A stretch of 64,000 nucleotides of DNA, from the NCBI RefSeq assembly GCF_002871945.2, contig NZ_CP126963.1:992001-1056000 (forward strand), in the 5' to 3' direction. Below the pieces are notes generated by a model. It made no database searches. It saw only the letters and a program-made list of their open reading frames with translations, and was not told the DNA's origin. Position 1 is the first letter of the stretch; every line of letters begins with the position of its first letter. Positions 53,067-62,829 of the stretch are shown here, one piece after another. The stretch is from Gleimia hominis (lineage in GTDB: Bacteria > Actinomycetota > Actinomycetes > Actinomycetales > Actinomycetaceae). Made by a program: the position numbers and the translations under genes.

Positions 53067-54569
53067 CTACAGTTGCACTTCGCCCACGAACTTGTTCAGC
53101 CTCACCAGGGTTTCTTCGCGCCCAATAATCTCGAGGGATTCGAACAGTGGTGGCGACACCTGTTTGCCAGACACGGCAACCCGCACTGGGTTGAATGCCA
53201 AACGCGGTTTGTACCCCATCTTTTCGATCAGTTCACTGCGCAGTGCGTGTTCAATAGACTGCGCGTCGAACTGCGGAAGATCCGTGAGGATGTCGCGCGC
53301 GCGTTCCACCACTTCCGTAGCGCCGGCTTTAAGTTTTTTCACGGCTTTCGGATCGTAAGAAATCAGGTCGGAGCCCACGAACAGCGAGTGCAGCATACCG
53401 GGTGCTTCCCCTAGCAGCTGGATCCGCGTTTGGATCAGCGGCGCACCCGCAGTGAGGATGGTTTGTTCCCGCCCGGAAAGCTCGTCAAACGTTTCTGCAG
53501 ACACGAGCCCTTCGCGGTGCAGGAACGGCACTAGGCGGCACTTGAAATCATCTGGTTCAAGCATCCGAATGTGCTCTGCGTTAATGGCGGTGCATTTTTT
53601 GAGGTCGAACCGCGCCGGGTTCGGGTTTACGTCGTGAATGTCGAACGCATCCACCATCTCTTGAGCAGAGAAAATATCGTTGTCAGGACTGATTGACCAG
53701 CCGAGGAGCGCGAGGTAGTTGATGAGCCCTTCGGGGATCATCCCATGTTCGCGGTGCAGCAGGAGGTTCGATTCGGGGTCGCGTTTAGACAGTTTCTTGT
53801 TCCCCTCCCCCATCACGTACGGGAGGTGGCCAAACTGGGGGATTTGCTTGGCAATCCCCAGCTCCAGCAGCGCGCGGTACAGTACGATCTGCCGCGGCGT
53901 GGACGATAATAGGTCTTCACCACGCAGCACGTGAGTAATGTCCATGAGCGCGTCATCAATCGGGTTCACAAGCGTGTAGAGCGGGTGCCCATTGGCCCGC
54001 ACAATCACGTAGTCGGGTACGGAACCGGGTTTGAACGTGATTTCCCCACGCACCATGTCCGTGAACGTAATGGGCTCATCGGGCATCCGCATGCGCAGCA
54101 CGGGTTCGCGTCCGGCGGCTCGGAACTCATCTTTTTGTTCTTGCGTTAGGTCGCGATCGTAGCCGTCGTACCCCAATTTCGGATCGCGTCCGGCTGCCCG
54201 GTGGCGGGCCTCCACTTCCTCTGCCGTTGAGAAAGACTCGTACGCGTATCCACCTTCCACTAGTTTGCGCGCTACATCCTGGTAGATGTCCATGCGTTCC
54301 GACTGGCGGTAGGGCCCGTGTGGGCCACCTTTGTTGATACCCTCGTCCCAATCCAGGCCGAGCCACTGCAGCGACTCGATGATTTGGTCGAATGATTCTT
54401 GTGAATCGCGGGCCGCATCGGTGTCTTCGATGCGGAACACAAACGTGCCTCCCACGTGCCGGGCCCAAGCCCAGTTGAACAGGCAGGTGCGAACCATACC
54501 GACGTGGGGGGTGCCCGTTGGTGAAGGGCAGAAACGAACGCGGACTTTACCGTTAGAATTAGTAGCCAT
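53067..54569 (-). CDS. gltX: Glutamyl-tRNA synthetase
   Basis: 500-residue class I synthetase. HIGH appears as HVGM in [16 protein letters not shown] and KMSKS as [10 protein letters not shown]. The Gln- and Glu-tRNA recognition domain follows from about residue 330. In actinobacteria this enzyme also mischarges tRNA-Gln for GatCAB, which suits the tRNA-Gln and tRNA-Glu genes downstream. Divergent from the MalY-like gene. Confidence 0.97.
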   Translation of the reverse strand: MATNSNGKVRVRFCPSPTGTPHVGMVRTCLFNWAWARHVGGTFVFRIEDTDAARDSQESFDQIIESLQWLGLDWDEGINKGGPHGPYRQSERMDIYQDVARKLVEGGYAYESFSTAEEVEARHRAAGRDPKLGYDGYDRDLTQEQKDEFRAAGREPVLRMRMPDEPITFTDMVRGEITFKPGSVPDYVIVRANGHPLYTLVNPIDDALMDITHVLRGEDLLSSTPRQIVLYRALLELGIAKQIPQFGHLPYVMGEGNKKLSKRDPESNLLLHREHGMIPEGLINYLALLGWSISPDNDIFSAQEMVDAFDIHDVNPNPARFDLKKCTAINAEHIRMLEPDDFKCRLVPFLHREGLVSAETFDELSGREQTILTAGAPLIQTRIQLLGEAPGMLHSLFVGSDLISYDPKAVKKLKAGATEVVERARDILTDLPQFDAQSIEHALRSELIEKMGYKPRLAFNPVRVAVSGKQVSPPLFESLEIIGREETLVRLNKFVGEVQL

Positions 54570-54652
54570 AGTGCTTTTATTCTACCGCGTGCAGGTATGC
54601 GCTGTACAAGATGCGTGGCGTTACCGCGAGACCATCAGGGAGGATGCTGGTT

Positions 54653-55819
54653 ATGGGTTTTGATTTTGACGGGTTTGACGAGGCGCAGATGCGTTCGAAG
54701 GCGAGTATGAAGTGGTCTACTTCCCCGGTCGCAAACACGCCCGCGAAAACACTGGAGTCGGCCAGTGGTCATTGGATTGCGGAGATGGATTACGGTACTG
54801 CGCCAGCGGTGAAGCGGGCGGTTGAGCAGGCGGTGGGGCAGGAGTTTTTTGGTTACCTACCGCCCCACTTGGCGCGCCGCACTGCGTTGGCAGTGGAGTT
54901 TTTTGAGCGCGAACGCTTTGGGTTTTCGGTAGATCCGACCTGCGTGTCGTTAGCTTCTTCGGTGCTAGATGGGTTTTGCGCGATGCTTCAGGGCCTGTTG
55001 GAGCCCGGTTCAACCGTTATTGTGCCCACGCCGGCTTACATGCCTTTTTTGACGTTGCCGCAGCTGCATGGTCACCGCGTCCACCAAGTGCCCGGCCAGA
55101 TTGTGCGGGGGCGTTGGCAGTTGGATTTTGAGGCACTTGAGGCAGCCGCGCATTCGGGGGACCTGCTGGTGCTATGTAACCCGTGGAATCCAACGGGGAG
55201 GGTGTTGGAACGCGAGGAGTTGGAACGCGTTGGGGAAATTGCTCAAAGACACGACTTGCTGGTGTTTGCCGACGAGGTTCACGCGGGTCTGGTGCCGCAG
55301 CCGCGTCGGCACGTACCTTATTTGAGTGTGGATCCATCGTTCGCGGACCACGCGGTGATGGCGGTGGCGGCGTCGAAGGCGTTTAACGTGGCGGGTTTGC
55401 ACTGCGCGCAGATGATTGTGGGGCGAGGGAAGTTGGCCGGCCGATGGGAGCAGGCACGGCGGTACTTGCATCCGGCTGCCCCACTGGGAGCGATAGCAGC
55501 GATTGCGGCGTACCGCGAGGGCGGCGAATGGTTGGATGCCGTTAACGCGTATGTTGATGAGAACCTGACGGTTGTCGATGAGTTCCTGGCTGGCCGTGCG
55601 CTGTCGTGGACGCGGCCGGAAGGCACGTACATGGGGTTCATTGACGCGTCTGCGCTGGGCAGTGAATGTCCAGCAGAGGATTTTGTGCGCGCCGGCATTT
55701 TGGTCAATGATGGGAAAGCATGCGGAGCGGGTTTCGACCAGTTTATTCGGTTCAACGTTGCAACCGGGCGTTCTGTTTTGCGTCGCAGCTTAGAGCGGTT
55801 TCCTCACCCGCACGCGTGA
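54653..55819 (+). CDS. MalY/PatB-type aminotransferase (cystathionine beta-lyase)
   Basis: 388-residue PLP enzyme, fold type I. It opens with the MalY-like pattern DFDGFDE, then KWSTSP and WIAEMDYGTAPAV; LLVLCNPWNPTGRV and FADEVHAGLV bind the cofactor, and Lys242 in AASKAFNVAG forms the Schiff base. The family cleaves cystathionine or cysteine; in E. coli MalY also modulates MalT. ATG at 54653 with GGGAGG nine bases upstream. The start at 54611 has no support. Confidence 0.9.
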   Translation: MGFDFDGFDEAQMRSKASMKWSTSPVANTPAKTLESASGHWIAEMDYGTAPAVKRAVEQAVGQEFFGYLPPHLARRTALAVEFFERERFGFSVDPTCVSLASSVLDGFCAMLQGLLEPGSTVIVPTPAYMPFLTLPQLHGHRVHQVPGQIVRGRWQLDFEALEAAAHSGDLLVLCNPWNPTGRVLEREELERVGEIAQRHDLLVFADEVHAGLVPQPRRHVPYLSVDPSFADHAVMAVAASKAFNVAGLHCAQMIVGRGKLAGRWEQARRYLHPAAPLGAIAAIAAYREGGEWLDAVNAYVDENLTVVDEFLAGRALSWTRPEGTYMGFIDASALGSECPAEDFVRAGILVNDGKACGAGFDQFIRFNVATGRSVLRRSLERFPHPHA

Positions 55820-55846
55820 GAAAATAGAGGTGTTTGAGCGGGTGTG

Positions 55847-55936
55847 CCTGCTGGAACAATCAGGGGCCCGCTGAAGCAGTAGGCCATCGGAAACAGTAGA
55901 CCGTCTGAAACAGCAGGCCTGTTTGAACTATCAGGG
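55847..55936 (+). repeat. 17-20-bp degenerate repeat upstream of the LacI-GH32 gene
   Basis: Five units in a row: CCTGCTGGAACAATCAGGGG, CCCGCTGAAGCAGTAGG, CCATCGGAAACAGTAGA, CCGTCTGAAACAGCAGG and CCTGTTTGAACTATCAGGGG. They lie between the MalY-like stop and the LacI-GH32 start. One junction creates the inverted repeat AAACAG-CAGGC-CTGTTT (55908-55924). Confidence 0.75.
55908..55924. promoter_or_regulatory. Inverted repeat, possible operator
   Basis: AAACAG and CTGTTT around a five-base centre, 51 bases before the GTG of the LacI-GH32 gene. It might bind the LacI-type domain encoded downstream, but it lacks the central CpG typical of LacI-family operators and may be a by-product of the repeats. 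Confidence 0.3.
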
Positions 55937-55974
55937 GCGCCTGGGCGAGTGGATTTTGGTGGAAAGGGATTGCG

Positions 55975-57705
55975 GTGAGTGTTAAACCACGGATGGCTGA
56001 TGTTGCGAAACTTGCGGGGGTTTCTGTTGCCACCGTGTCGCTCGTGTTGAACCATACGGGCCGCCGCATTTCGGATCGCACGCAGCAGCGGGTGTGGCAG
56101 GCGGCTCACGAGTTGGGGTACATTCGCGATGCCACGGCCCGCACCTTGCGCATGGGTAAGTCGCATTCAATCGGGTTCATTTCGTCTGAGGGGGAGTCGG
56201 ACGCGGCGATTACCGAAGCGATGTACGCAAACCACAACCTCGAAAACCAGCGTGCGGACCGCTGGTACCCGCAATTCCACATTGCCCCCGCAGCAGGATG
56301 GATGAATGACCCCAACGGGGTGTGCTACTTCAAAGGCCGCTACCACGTGTTCTACCAGCACTACCCGTACGCACCCCACTGGGGTCCGATGCACTGGGGG
56401 CACGTTTCCAGCCCAAACCTGGTTCACTGGCAGCGACACCCCATTGCCCTGGCCCCCAGTAATATTCCTGAGGGAGGAACTGAGCCAAACAACGGTGAGA
56501 TTACACAGGACACCGGGGGCGTGTGGTCTGGGTGCGCGGTGGTGGACGATGACGAGCTCGTCGTGTTCTACACCGGTAACCAGTGGGTGAACGGCCGTGA
56601 CGACGCGGATGGGAAAATCCAAACTCAATGCCTGGCTACCTCCAAAGATGGCATCACGTTTCAAAAGCGCGGGGCGGTAATTGCACCCCCAGAAGGAGTG
56701 GAGGATTTTCGCGACCCTAAAGTGTGGCGCATGGGTAACACTTGGTACCTGGTGGTTGCCGCGAGCGTTAAGAACCGTGGTGAAGTGTGGTTGTACACCT
56801 CAAAAAACCTCAAGCACTGGGAGTTTGACCGCGTGCTATTTACCGCCCCTGATCGGAACGTGTACATGGTCGAATGCCCCGACTTCTTCCCACTTGGCGA
56901 CCAGTGGGTACTGTTGTACGGCCCTATGACGCACGCGAAACCTCAAGGATATTCGGGGCGAAACGGGCACAACACGGGGTACGTGGTGGGCCGGTGGCAA
57001 CCCGGTTCGGATTTTGAGGTGACGTCTAAGTACGCGCAATACGATCTAGGGCACAACTTCTACGCGCCCCAAACCATGCAGGCACCGGATGGGCGGCGCA
57101 TCCTGTTTGCGTGGATGGGTGGTTTCGACCGACCTTTGGCTTCGGTGGCGGACCATTGGAGCGGACAGCAGTGCACGCCCCGGGAGCTGACTTTAGCTGC
57201 AAATGGGGAACTATGCGCTCGTCCTGTCAAGGAAATCGAGGGGTTGCACGGCCCGCAACTCGCCCGCATTGACGCGGATACGCTCGGCCCCAACGAAACC
57301 CGCGTGCTCTGCGCAGACCTGCAAGCCGGGGAAGTGAACGTGGAGGTTGATTTGACCGCGACTTCCTCTGAACAAGTTGCCTTGCTAGTGCATGCAACCG
57401 AGCAGTCCTGCGCAGTAGTTGGGTACGATTCCCTGTCGGAGCGGATCTACTTGGATCGCGGTTTAGCTGTTCCCAGTGAGCGCGGGTACCGTTCCATGCC
57501 TTACAACGGTGGGGACCACCTACAGCTTCGCGTGCTGGTAGATAAGGGTTCGCTGGAGGTGTTTGCAAACGGATGCAGCACGTCGCTGACCTCCCTGAAC
57601 TTCCCCCAAGGGAAGGGCGCCCGACAGGTCGCACTCGCCTCCGTTGAAGGATCTATTGCAGTAACTAGCGCGAGCGTCCACCGGTTTGCCCCTGCCGTAC
57701 AGTAA
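55975..57705 (+). CDS. Fusion of LacI-type DNA-binding domain with GH32 beta-fructosidase
   Basis: 576 residues in one frame. Residues 7-26 are a LacI helix-turn-helix (MADVAKLAGVSVATVSLVLN), 27-62 complete the domain with the hinge helix (DATARTLRMGKS), and 63-72 (SHSIGFISSE) look like the first strand of a LacI effector domain, which then stops. From about 80 a full GH32 enzyme follows: NDPNG 111-115 (nucleophile Asp112), FRDP 245-248, EC 300-301 (acid/base Glu300), plus the C-terminal beta-sandwich to 576. GH32 enzymes cut sucrose, sucrose-6-phosphate or fructans. GTG start with AAAGGGA upstream. No transporter or separate regulator is adjacent. Most likely a deletion joined scrR-like and scrB-like genes; an assembly join is the alternative. 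Confidence 0.9.
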   Translation: MSVKPRMADVAKLAGVSVATVSLVLNHTGRRISDRTQQRVWQAAHELGYIRDATARTLRMGKSHSIGFISSEGESDAAITEAMYANHNLENQRADRWYPQFHIAPAAGWMNDPNGVCYFKGRYHVFYQHYPYAPHWGPMHWGHVSSPNLVHWQRHPIALAPSNIPEGGTEPNNGEITQDTGGVWSGCAVVDDDELVVFYTGNQWVNGRDDADGKIQTQCLATSKDGITFQKRGAVIAPPEGVEDFRDPKVWRMGNTWYLVVAASVKNRGEVWLYTSKNLKHWEFDRVLFTAPDRNVYMVECPDFFPLGDQWVLLYGPMTHAKPQGYSGRNGHNTGYVVGRWQPGSDFEVTSKYAQYDLGHNFYAPQTMQAPDGRRILFAWMGGFDRPLASVADHWSGQQCTPRELTLAANGELCARPVKEIEGLHGPQLARIDADTLGPNETRVLCADLQAGEVNVEVDLTATSSEQVALLVHATEQSCAVVGYDSLSERIYLDRGLAVPSERGYRSMPYNGGDHLQLRVLVDKGSLEVFANGCSTSLTSLNFPQGKGARQVALASVEGSIAVTSASVHRFAPAVQ

Positions 57706-57719
57706 CGCCCAGCCAGCAC

Positions 57720-57773
57720 CCTGTTACGGTGGGATTGCCTGTTGCGGTGGGATTGCTTGTTGAAGCTAGATTA
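57720..57773 (+). repeat. 18-bp tandem repeat after the LacI-GH32 gene
   Basis: CCTGTTACGGTGGGATTG (57720-57737), CCTGTTGCGGTGGGATTG (57738-57755) and the decayed CTTGTTGAAGCTAGATTA (57756-57773), starting 14 bases after the stop. Confidence 0.85.
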
Positions 57774-57802
57774 GCTGCCTGAGGATTCGAGGTGGCGCTG
57801 GG

Positions 57803-60442
57803 TTACATGCGACGCTTTGTGCGGTTCGTGGCCACCGCCGCCCACGGGTCCTCGGGCCACGGGTGTTTCGGATACCGGCCCCGCATTTGCGAGCGCACCT
57901 GCGAGTACACCTCGTTGAAAAAATACTCCAGGTCCCCGGTTATCGCCAGCGGCCTCCCAGCGGGGTCTAACAGTTCAATCGTGAGGGGCCTGCCCAGCAC
58001 CCGGGGGACATCCCGCCACCCGAAGCACTCCTGTAGCTTTGCACGGATCGTGGGACCCCGCTCGGGGTCGAACTCCACTGGAGCGAACCGGCCGCTGGGC
58101 AACTGCACGCGCTGGGGCACCTGCTGGTCCAGTTGCGCAGCTTTTTCCCAGCCCAACACGTTCCGGATTCCCGTGGTCACCGCAATACTCGACAGCCGCT
58201 CCCCTTCTAACGCACGCGTGCCGGCAATCAGCAGTTCCAAATGGTTTACGAAAAACTCCGCAGTAGGTGCTGGCCACCGCTTGGCACTAGGGTGAGCATT
58301 CGCTGATTTTGCTTCTTCGCCCGGTTCAGCACTCGCGTCGGCCGCCTCGCCGGCACTGTGCTTCGCTGCCTCATCAGCTCCAGCTAAGAACGTCATCGCA
58401 TCCAGTAGCCGCTGAGTTTGCCGACTGGGTTTGAACACCGCCAGTCCGCGTTCGCGCACCAGTTCACGCAACGCCTCAAGCGCTGGGGCATACTCGGCAC
58501 GCGTGCGCTCCCTGGAAATCTCAATCGCCCCAACCCGGCGCACTCGCTGCCCCACCACGCGGTCCAAAATCACTTCGGCTGTCTGCACTTCACAAAAATC
58601 AGATGGGTTCGTTACCGGCAAAAACTCTGGATCCAGCGGTGCTCCCGCCCGCACGTGTGTCACTCCGCGAATCGTCTGCACCGCGCCAACCGCAATCCAC
58701 GACTCACCGTGCAGCGGCGAATTCGGGTCCACAACGAAACCCGTGCCAGAAACTGCCGTGAATCTCGCCCGCCCGGCCCGGTCCTCCCCCCGGCGCTTAC
58801 CTACCCGCCCCGGAAACGCCAGCGCTGTAACTAAACCGGGTACCTGAACTTTAGTCAGCCCGGGCGCGTGTGCTAAACATTTGCGCTCCCGCGGCGTCAG
58901 CGGATAGTCGCGCCGCGCCACTTTGAGCAGCCGCGCAACCTCACGTTTGTCCGCGCTGGCGAGCGCTGCCTCTAAGTCACTGCCGGGAAGGCGCGCATCC
59001 GTATTCAGCAATGCCACTGCCTGGGCGGCGACCCGCACCAAGCTAGTGGCGCCGCGCTTCCCGTTAACCTCCGCTTTGGCCGCCGCATCATTCACCCACG
59101 TTGCAACCGTGCACAGTGCGTGCGCCATCCGCGGATCAACTGGGATCCCCACCAGGGTGCGACCACTATTAGTGCACGCATTCGACTCGTCTAAAGCCCC
59201 GATACCCCGCAGGTTCGCTTCGGCCCGCTCCATCGCTGGGGCAGGCATTGCCGTGGGCAGCCGCAACTGCGCTGGCGCAGACCACGCGTGGGCTAAAAGC
59301 ACCGGCTCAGTTAAATCAACCGACTCCACTTCAGGACGCACAAACCGCTCCAGGCGGGCAAAATCTACCTCGCTAAAACACCGGTACACCACGCCCGGCC
59401 CGGTGCGATGCGCCCGCCCCGCCCGCTGCCGCGCAGACGAACGCGATTCCCGGACCGTTACGAGTGCTTGCGCGTCCCGCGCCAGATCGAACCGCGGGGC
59501 CCGGGTAAAACCACTATCCACAACGCAATTCACCCCCGGTACTGTCAGGGAAGTTTCCGCAATATCGGTTGCCACCACCACGCGCTTGCCATCGGCCAGC
59601 GCAGCGTCTTGCTGCTCAGAAGTCAGTGACCCGTGCAGTGGCAACGCGGGTACCCCAAGGTTTTGTAACTGCCCGCGCACCGCCTCCACTTCCCGCACCC
59701 CGGGGACAAACACCAATGTGGAACCGTGACGGTCGAACGCCGCGCGGGCCACGTCAGCCACGTGGCTTAGGAACCCGCGGGTGAGCCCACCGGCATCCAA
59801 CGGGCTTCGATGCGGACGCCAGTATTCCTCCAGCGGAAAAATCTGGCCGCGCGCCTCAATGCGCCTCGCCGGCTCCAGCAAGTGTTCAAACAGTTCGTTC
59901 TGCGCGGTTGCGGACATCACGCCCACCAGCAGGTCTTCGCGCAAATCCGCCACATCCAGCACCATCGCTAACGCCAAATCCGCATCCGCGTGCCGCTCAT
60001 GAACCTCATCTATTAACACGGCACTAACCCCCGGCAAGTCCGGTTCGTTAATTACTCGCCGCAACAGCGCCCCAGTGGTGGTGTACTCCACGCGGGTGCG
60101 GTCACTAACCCGCCGATCCCCACGCATCGACATGCCCACCGTGCGTCCCACCGGCTCACCAAACAGGGCGGCCACAAACCGGGCGGCACTGCGCACCGCC
60201 ACCCGCCGCGGCGCCGCCACCAGAACGCGACCCGGCCGGACACCAGCCAACATGAGGGGCGCCAACGTGGTTTTCCCACTGCCCGGCGTGGCCGACAAAA
60301 CAAACCGGCCGCCCCGCGCAGCCGCCTCTTCGACCTGCCCGCGCACAGACAGAATCGGCAGCGACTGAGCTGCTAGAACCTCATGAATCTTACGCGTCTG
60401 CGCATCCACCACACTACTGGAACTGTTTTCCCAACCCGGCAA
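57803..60442 (-). CDS. hrpB: ATP-dependent helicase HrpB
   Basis: 879-residue DEAH-type helicase. Walker A TPGSGKTTLAP, motif II as DEVH in LIDEVHERHADAD, motif III SATAQ, motif VI RQRAGRAHRTGPG, then helicase-associated and HrpB C-terminal domains (VNHLELLIAGTRALEGE, YFFNEVYSQVRSQMRGRYPKHPW). Its role is unclear; E. coli HrpB mutants have mild phenotypes. The frame begins at TTG (60442); a double GTG at residues 11-12 is another option. It follows the FAH-family gene by 12 bases. Confidence 0.93.
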   Translation of the reverse strand: MPGWENSSSSVVDAQTRKIHEVLAAQSLPILSVRGQVEEAAARGGRFVLSATPGSGKTTLAPLMLAGVRPGRVLVAAPRRVAVRSAARFVAALFGEPVGRTVGMSMRGDRRVSDRTRVEYTTTGALLRRVINEPDLPGVSAVLIDEVHERHADADLALAMVLDVADLREDLLVGVMSATAQNELFEHLLEPARRIEARGQIFPLEEYWRPHRSPLDAGGLTRGFLSHVADVARAAFDRHGSTLVFVPGVREVEAVRGQLQNLGVPALPLHGSLTSEQQDAALADGKRVVVATDIAETSLTVPGVNCVVDSGFTRAPRFDLARDAQALVTVRESRSSARQRAGRAHRTGPGVVYRCFSEVDFARLERFVRPEVESVDLTEPVLLAHAWSAPAQLRLPTAMPAPAMERAEANLRGIGALDESNACTNSGRTLVGIPVDPRMAHALCTVATWVNDAAAKAEVNGKRGATSLVRVAAQAVALLNTDARLPGSDLEAALASADKREVARLLKVARRDYPLTPRERKCLAHAPGLTKVQVPGLVTALAFPGRVGKRRGEDRAGRARFTAVSGTGFVVDPNSPLHGESWIAVGAVQTIRGVTHVRAGAPLDPEFLPVTNPSDFCEVQTAEVILDRVVGQRVRRVGAIEISRERTRAEYAPALEALRELVRERGLAVFKPSRQTQRLLDAMTFLAGADEAAKHSAGEAADASAEPGEEAKSANAHPSAKRWPAPTAEFFVNHLELLIAGTRALEGERLSSIAVTTGIRNVLGWEKAAQLDQQVPQRVQLPSGRFAPVEFDPERGPTIRAKLQECFGWRDVPRVLGRPLTIELLDPAGRPLAITGDLEYFFNEVYSQVRSQMRGRYPKHPWPEDPWAAVATNRTKRRM

Positions 60443-60454
60443 CTACAATCGCAC

Positions 60455-61231
60455 CTATCGACGCACCACAAAATTACCGAGCGTACCAATCTGACTAATC
60501 GTGCATTCCACCCGGTCACCAGCCTGCATCGGCCCCACACCCGCGGGAGTGCCCGTCAAAATCACATCCCCGGGCAAGAGCGTGAACGCGTGCGTAATGT
60601 ACTCAATCAACTCCCCCACGCCAACGAGCATGTCGCGGGTATTACCCGTTTGAACCACCTGCCCGTTCAGCGTGGTTGAAATATCCAGGTCGTGCGGATC
60701 CAAGTCAGGATCCACTGTAATCCACGGACCCAACGGGCACGACGTGTCAAATCCCTTCGCCCGCGCCCACTGGTTATCACTTCGCTGCACATCGCGGGCA
60801 GACACGTCATTGGCAACCGTGTAGCCCAAAATATAATCTTTCGCCCTGTCCGCAGCCACGTCCTTGCACAACGTTTTCACCACCACAGCCAATTCCGCCT
60901 CGTAATGCACTTCGTTGGACCAAGGTGGCAACACAATCGGGTCGTCCGGGCCGATCACAGACGTGTTCGGTTTAAAAAACAAAATTGGGTCCTGAGGCAC
61001 TTCGTTGCCCAACTCGTGCGCGTGATCCGCGTAGTTGCGGCCCACCCCCACTACTTTAGAACGCGGAATCACGGGCGAAAGTAACCGCACTTCGTCCACC
61101 TCGAAGAACTCCCCGGACGGTTCCACCTGTTGAAACAGGGGATCACCTTTGAGCCCAAGAATCCGACTGGAACCTTCTTCTAACACCCCGTAGCGCGGAT
61201 TGCCCGCCGGTTTGAACCTCACGACCTTCAT
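60455..61231 (-). CDS. Fumarylacetoacetate hydrolase family protein
   Basis: 258 residues. GVGRNYADHAHELGN starts the domain; the metal-binding Glu residues lie in VHYEAELAVVV, and LGYTVANDVSARD follows, ending with DVILTGTPAGVGPM. The family hydrolyses C-C bonds or decarboxylates oxaloacetate-like acids; the substrate is not determined. In other actinobacteria a FAH gene precedes gltX; here hrpB and two plus-strand genes intervene. Confidence 0.9.
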   Translation of the reverse strand: MKVVRFKPAGNPRYGVLEEGSSRILGLKGDPLFQQVEPSGEFFEVDEVRLLSPVIPRSKVVGVGRNYADHAHELGNEVPQDPILFFKPNTSVIGPDDPIVLPPWSNEVHYEAELAVVVKTLCKDVAADRAKDYILGYTVANDVSARDVQRSDNQWARAKGFDTSCPLGPWITVDPDLDPHDLDISTTLNGQVVQTGNTRDMLVGVGELIEYITHAFTLLPGDVILTGTPAGVGPMQAGDRVECTISQIGTLGNFVVRR

Positions 61232-61237
61232 AGTTTT

Positions 61238-62761
61238 CTAACCCTCCTTCTGCACGCCATAGTAACGCGGAATCTCACCCCACTGTTGTTTAACGGCCTC
61301 GCGCGACCACACGGTTGAACCGCGCAGCCCCTGGGGGAAGTACTTGTTATCCGTTACGCAAAATACGGGTGGAGCATCAGAGAAACGCCGCTGATCCACC
61401 CAGTCTCGAAGCGCCCCCACCGCGTACCGGCCCAGCAGAAACAGGGCAACGATGTTCAGCATCGTCATGAACGCGGTCGCAATATCCGCCAGGTTCCACG
61501 CCGCCTTGAGCGATATGACCGAGCCCAAGCCCACGGACACCAGTACGAGGGCCTTAAGGGGCACTGTTGACGCGTTCATACCCCGCAGGTAGTTCCAGTT
61601 GATCTCCGCGTACGTGTAGTTACCCAGCACCGAGGAGTAGCCGAAAACGAAGATGATGATTGCCATCGGGATCTCCACCCAGGTCCCCAGGTTCGTACTG
61701 ATCGCCTCAACCGTCAACGCCGCCCCATCGTTGCTACTCATCCCCGGGTTGTACAAGCCCGAGAAGAGGATGATGCAGGCGGTGGCTGTGCACACAATCA
61801 TCGTGTCCACAAACACCCCCAGGGTTTGGATCAGGCCCTGCTGCACCGGATGACGCACCGTCGCGGTCGCCGCCGCGTTCGGCACCGACCCCATCCCGGC
61901 CTCGTTCGAAAACAGGCCGCGCTTCACCCCGTTCGTTAACGCCGCCATGAACCCACCGACGCCACCGCCAACCACCTGGTCCCAACCGAACGCGGAGTGG
62001 ACGATCTGCACCAGCACCGCCGGCACATCCATCACATTCAACCCGATGATCACAACCGCAAACAGAATGTATGCAATCGCCATGGAGGGCGCAAGAACCT
62101 CAGCGAAACGGGCAACTGGTTTAATCCCAGCAAAAATGATTGGTGCGCTAATCAGCAGCAAAACCAGCGCCACGCTCCAGGTGGGTACGTTGAACTGGGT
62201 GGACACCACGTTTGAAATCGTGTTCGCCTGCACCATGTTGAATGAGAATCCGTACGCGAAAATCAAGAAGATGGCGAACACGGCGCCCACTCGTTTTGAC
62301 CCGAGTGCGTCGCGAATGTAATAGGCAGGCCCGCCGCGGAAAGACCCGTCTTTAGAGCGGATCTTGAACAGCTGCGCCAACACGGCCTCAATGAACGCCG
62401 TTGACATCCCTAAAATCGCAACGATCCACATCCAGAACACGGCGCCGGGGCCGCCGAGGACGATCGCGATCGCAACCCCAGCAATATTGCCGGTCCCCAC
62501 GCGCGACGCCAGGCCAATCGCGAAAGCTTGGAACGAGGAAATCCCCCCTTCCGCATCCGCCCGGGAGGAGAAAACCGCTTTCAAGGCTGCGGGGAAGAAC
62601 CGCAGTTGCACGCCGCGCGTCCAGATTGTGAACACGATTCCGGCGGCAGCGAGCGCGTAAATCACGTTCATCTGCAACGGATTATCGTAAAACAATGTAA
62701 AAAGATTCGCCAGCGTTGAATCAATGGATTCAAACGTATCAACGATGCTTGCTGAGTACAT
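61238..62761 (-). CDS. AGCS amino-acid:sodium symporter
   Basis: 507-residue transporter of the alanine/glycine:cation symporter family, with about ten to eleven membrane helices. Family blocks: ASRVGTGNIAGVAIAI, LGGPGAVFWMWIVA, RGGPAYYIRDALG, KRGLFSNEAGMGSVPNAAATA and VFVDTMIVCTATACI. GGGAG precedes the ATG at 62761. Seven bases separate it from the FAH gene downstream. Probably imports alanine or glycine with Na+. Confidence 0.93.
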   Translation of the reverse strand: MYSASIVDTFESIDSTLANLFTLFYDNPLQMNVIYALAAAGIVFTIWTRGVQLRFFPAALKAVFSSRADAEGGISSFQAFAIGLASRVGTGNIAGVAIAIVLGGPGAVFWMWIVAILGMSTAFIEAVLAQLFKIRSKDGSFRGGPAYYIRDALGSKRVGAVFAIFLIFAYGFSFNMVQANTISNVVSTQFNVPTWSVALVLLLISAPIIFAGIKPVARFAEVLAPSMAIAYILFAVVIIGLNVMDVPAVLVQIVHSAFGWDQVVGGGVGGFMAALTNGVKRGLFSNEAGMGSVPNAAATATVRHPVQQGLIQTLGVFVDTMIVCTATACIILFSGLYNPGMSSNDGAALTVEAISTNLGTWVEIPMAIIIFVFGYSSVLGNYTYAEINWNYLRGMNASTVPLKALVLVSVGLGSVISLKAAWNLADIATAFMTMLNIVALFLLGRYAVGALRDWVDQRRFSDAPPVFCVTDNKYFPQGLRGSTVWSREAVKQQWGEIPRYYGVQKEG

Positions 62762-62829
62762 AGGTACTCCCTTTCCAGGTCAATGGCGGTTTAGCGCTGC
62801 GGCCACCCAGAGCGGTCACATGCGGTTAT

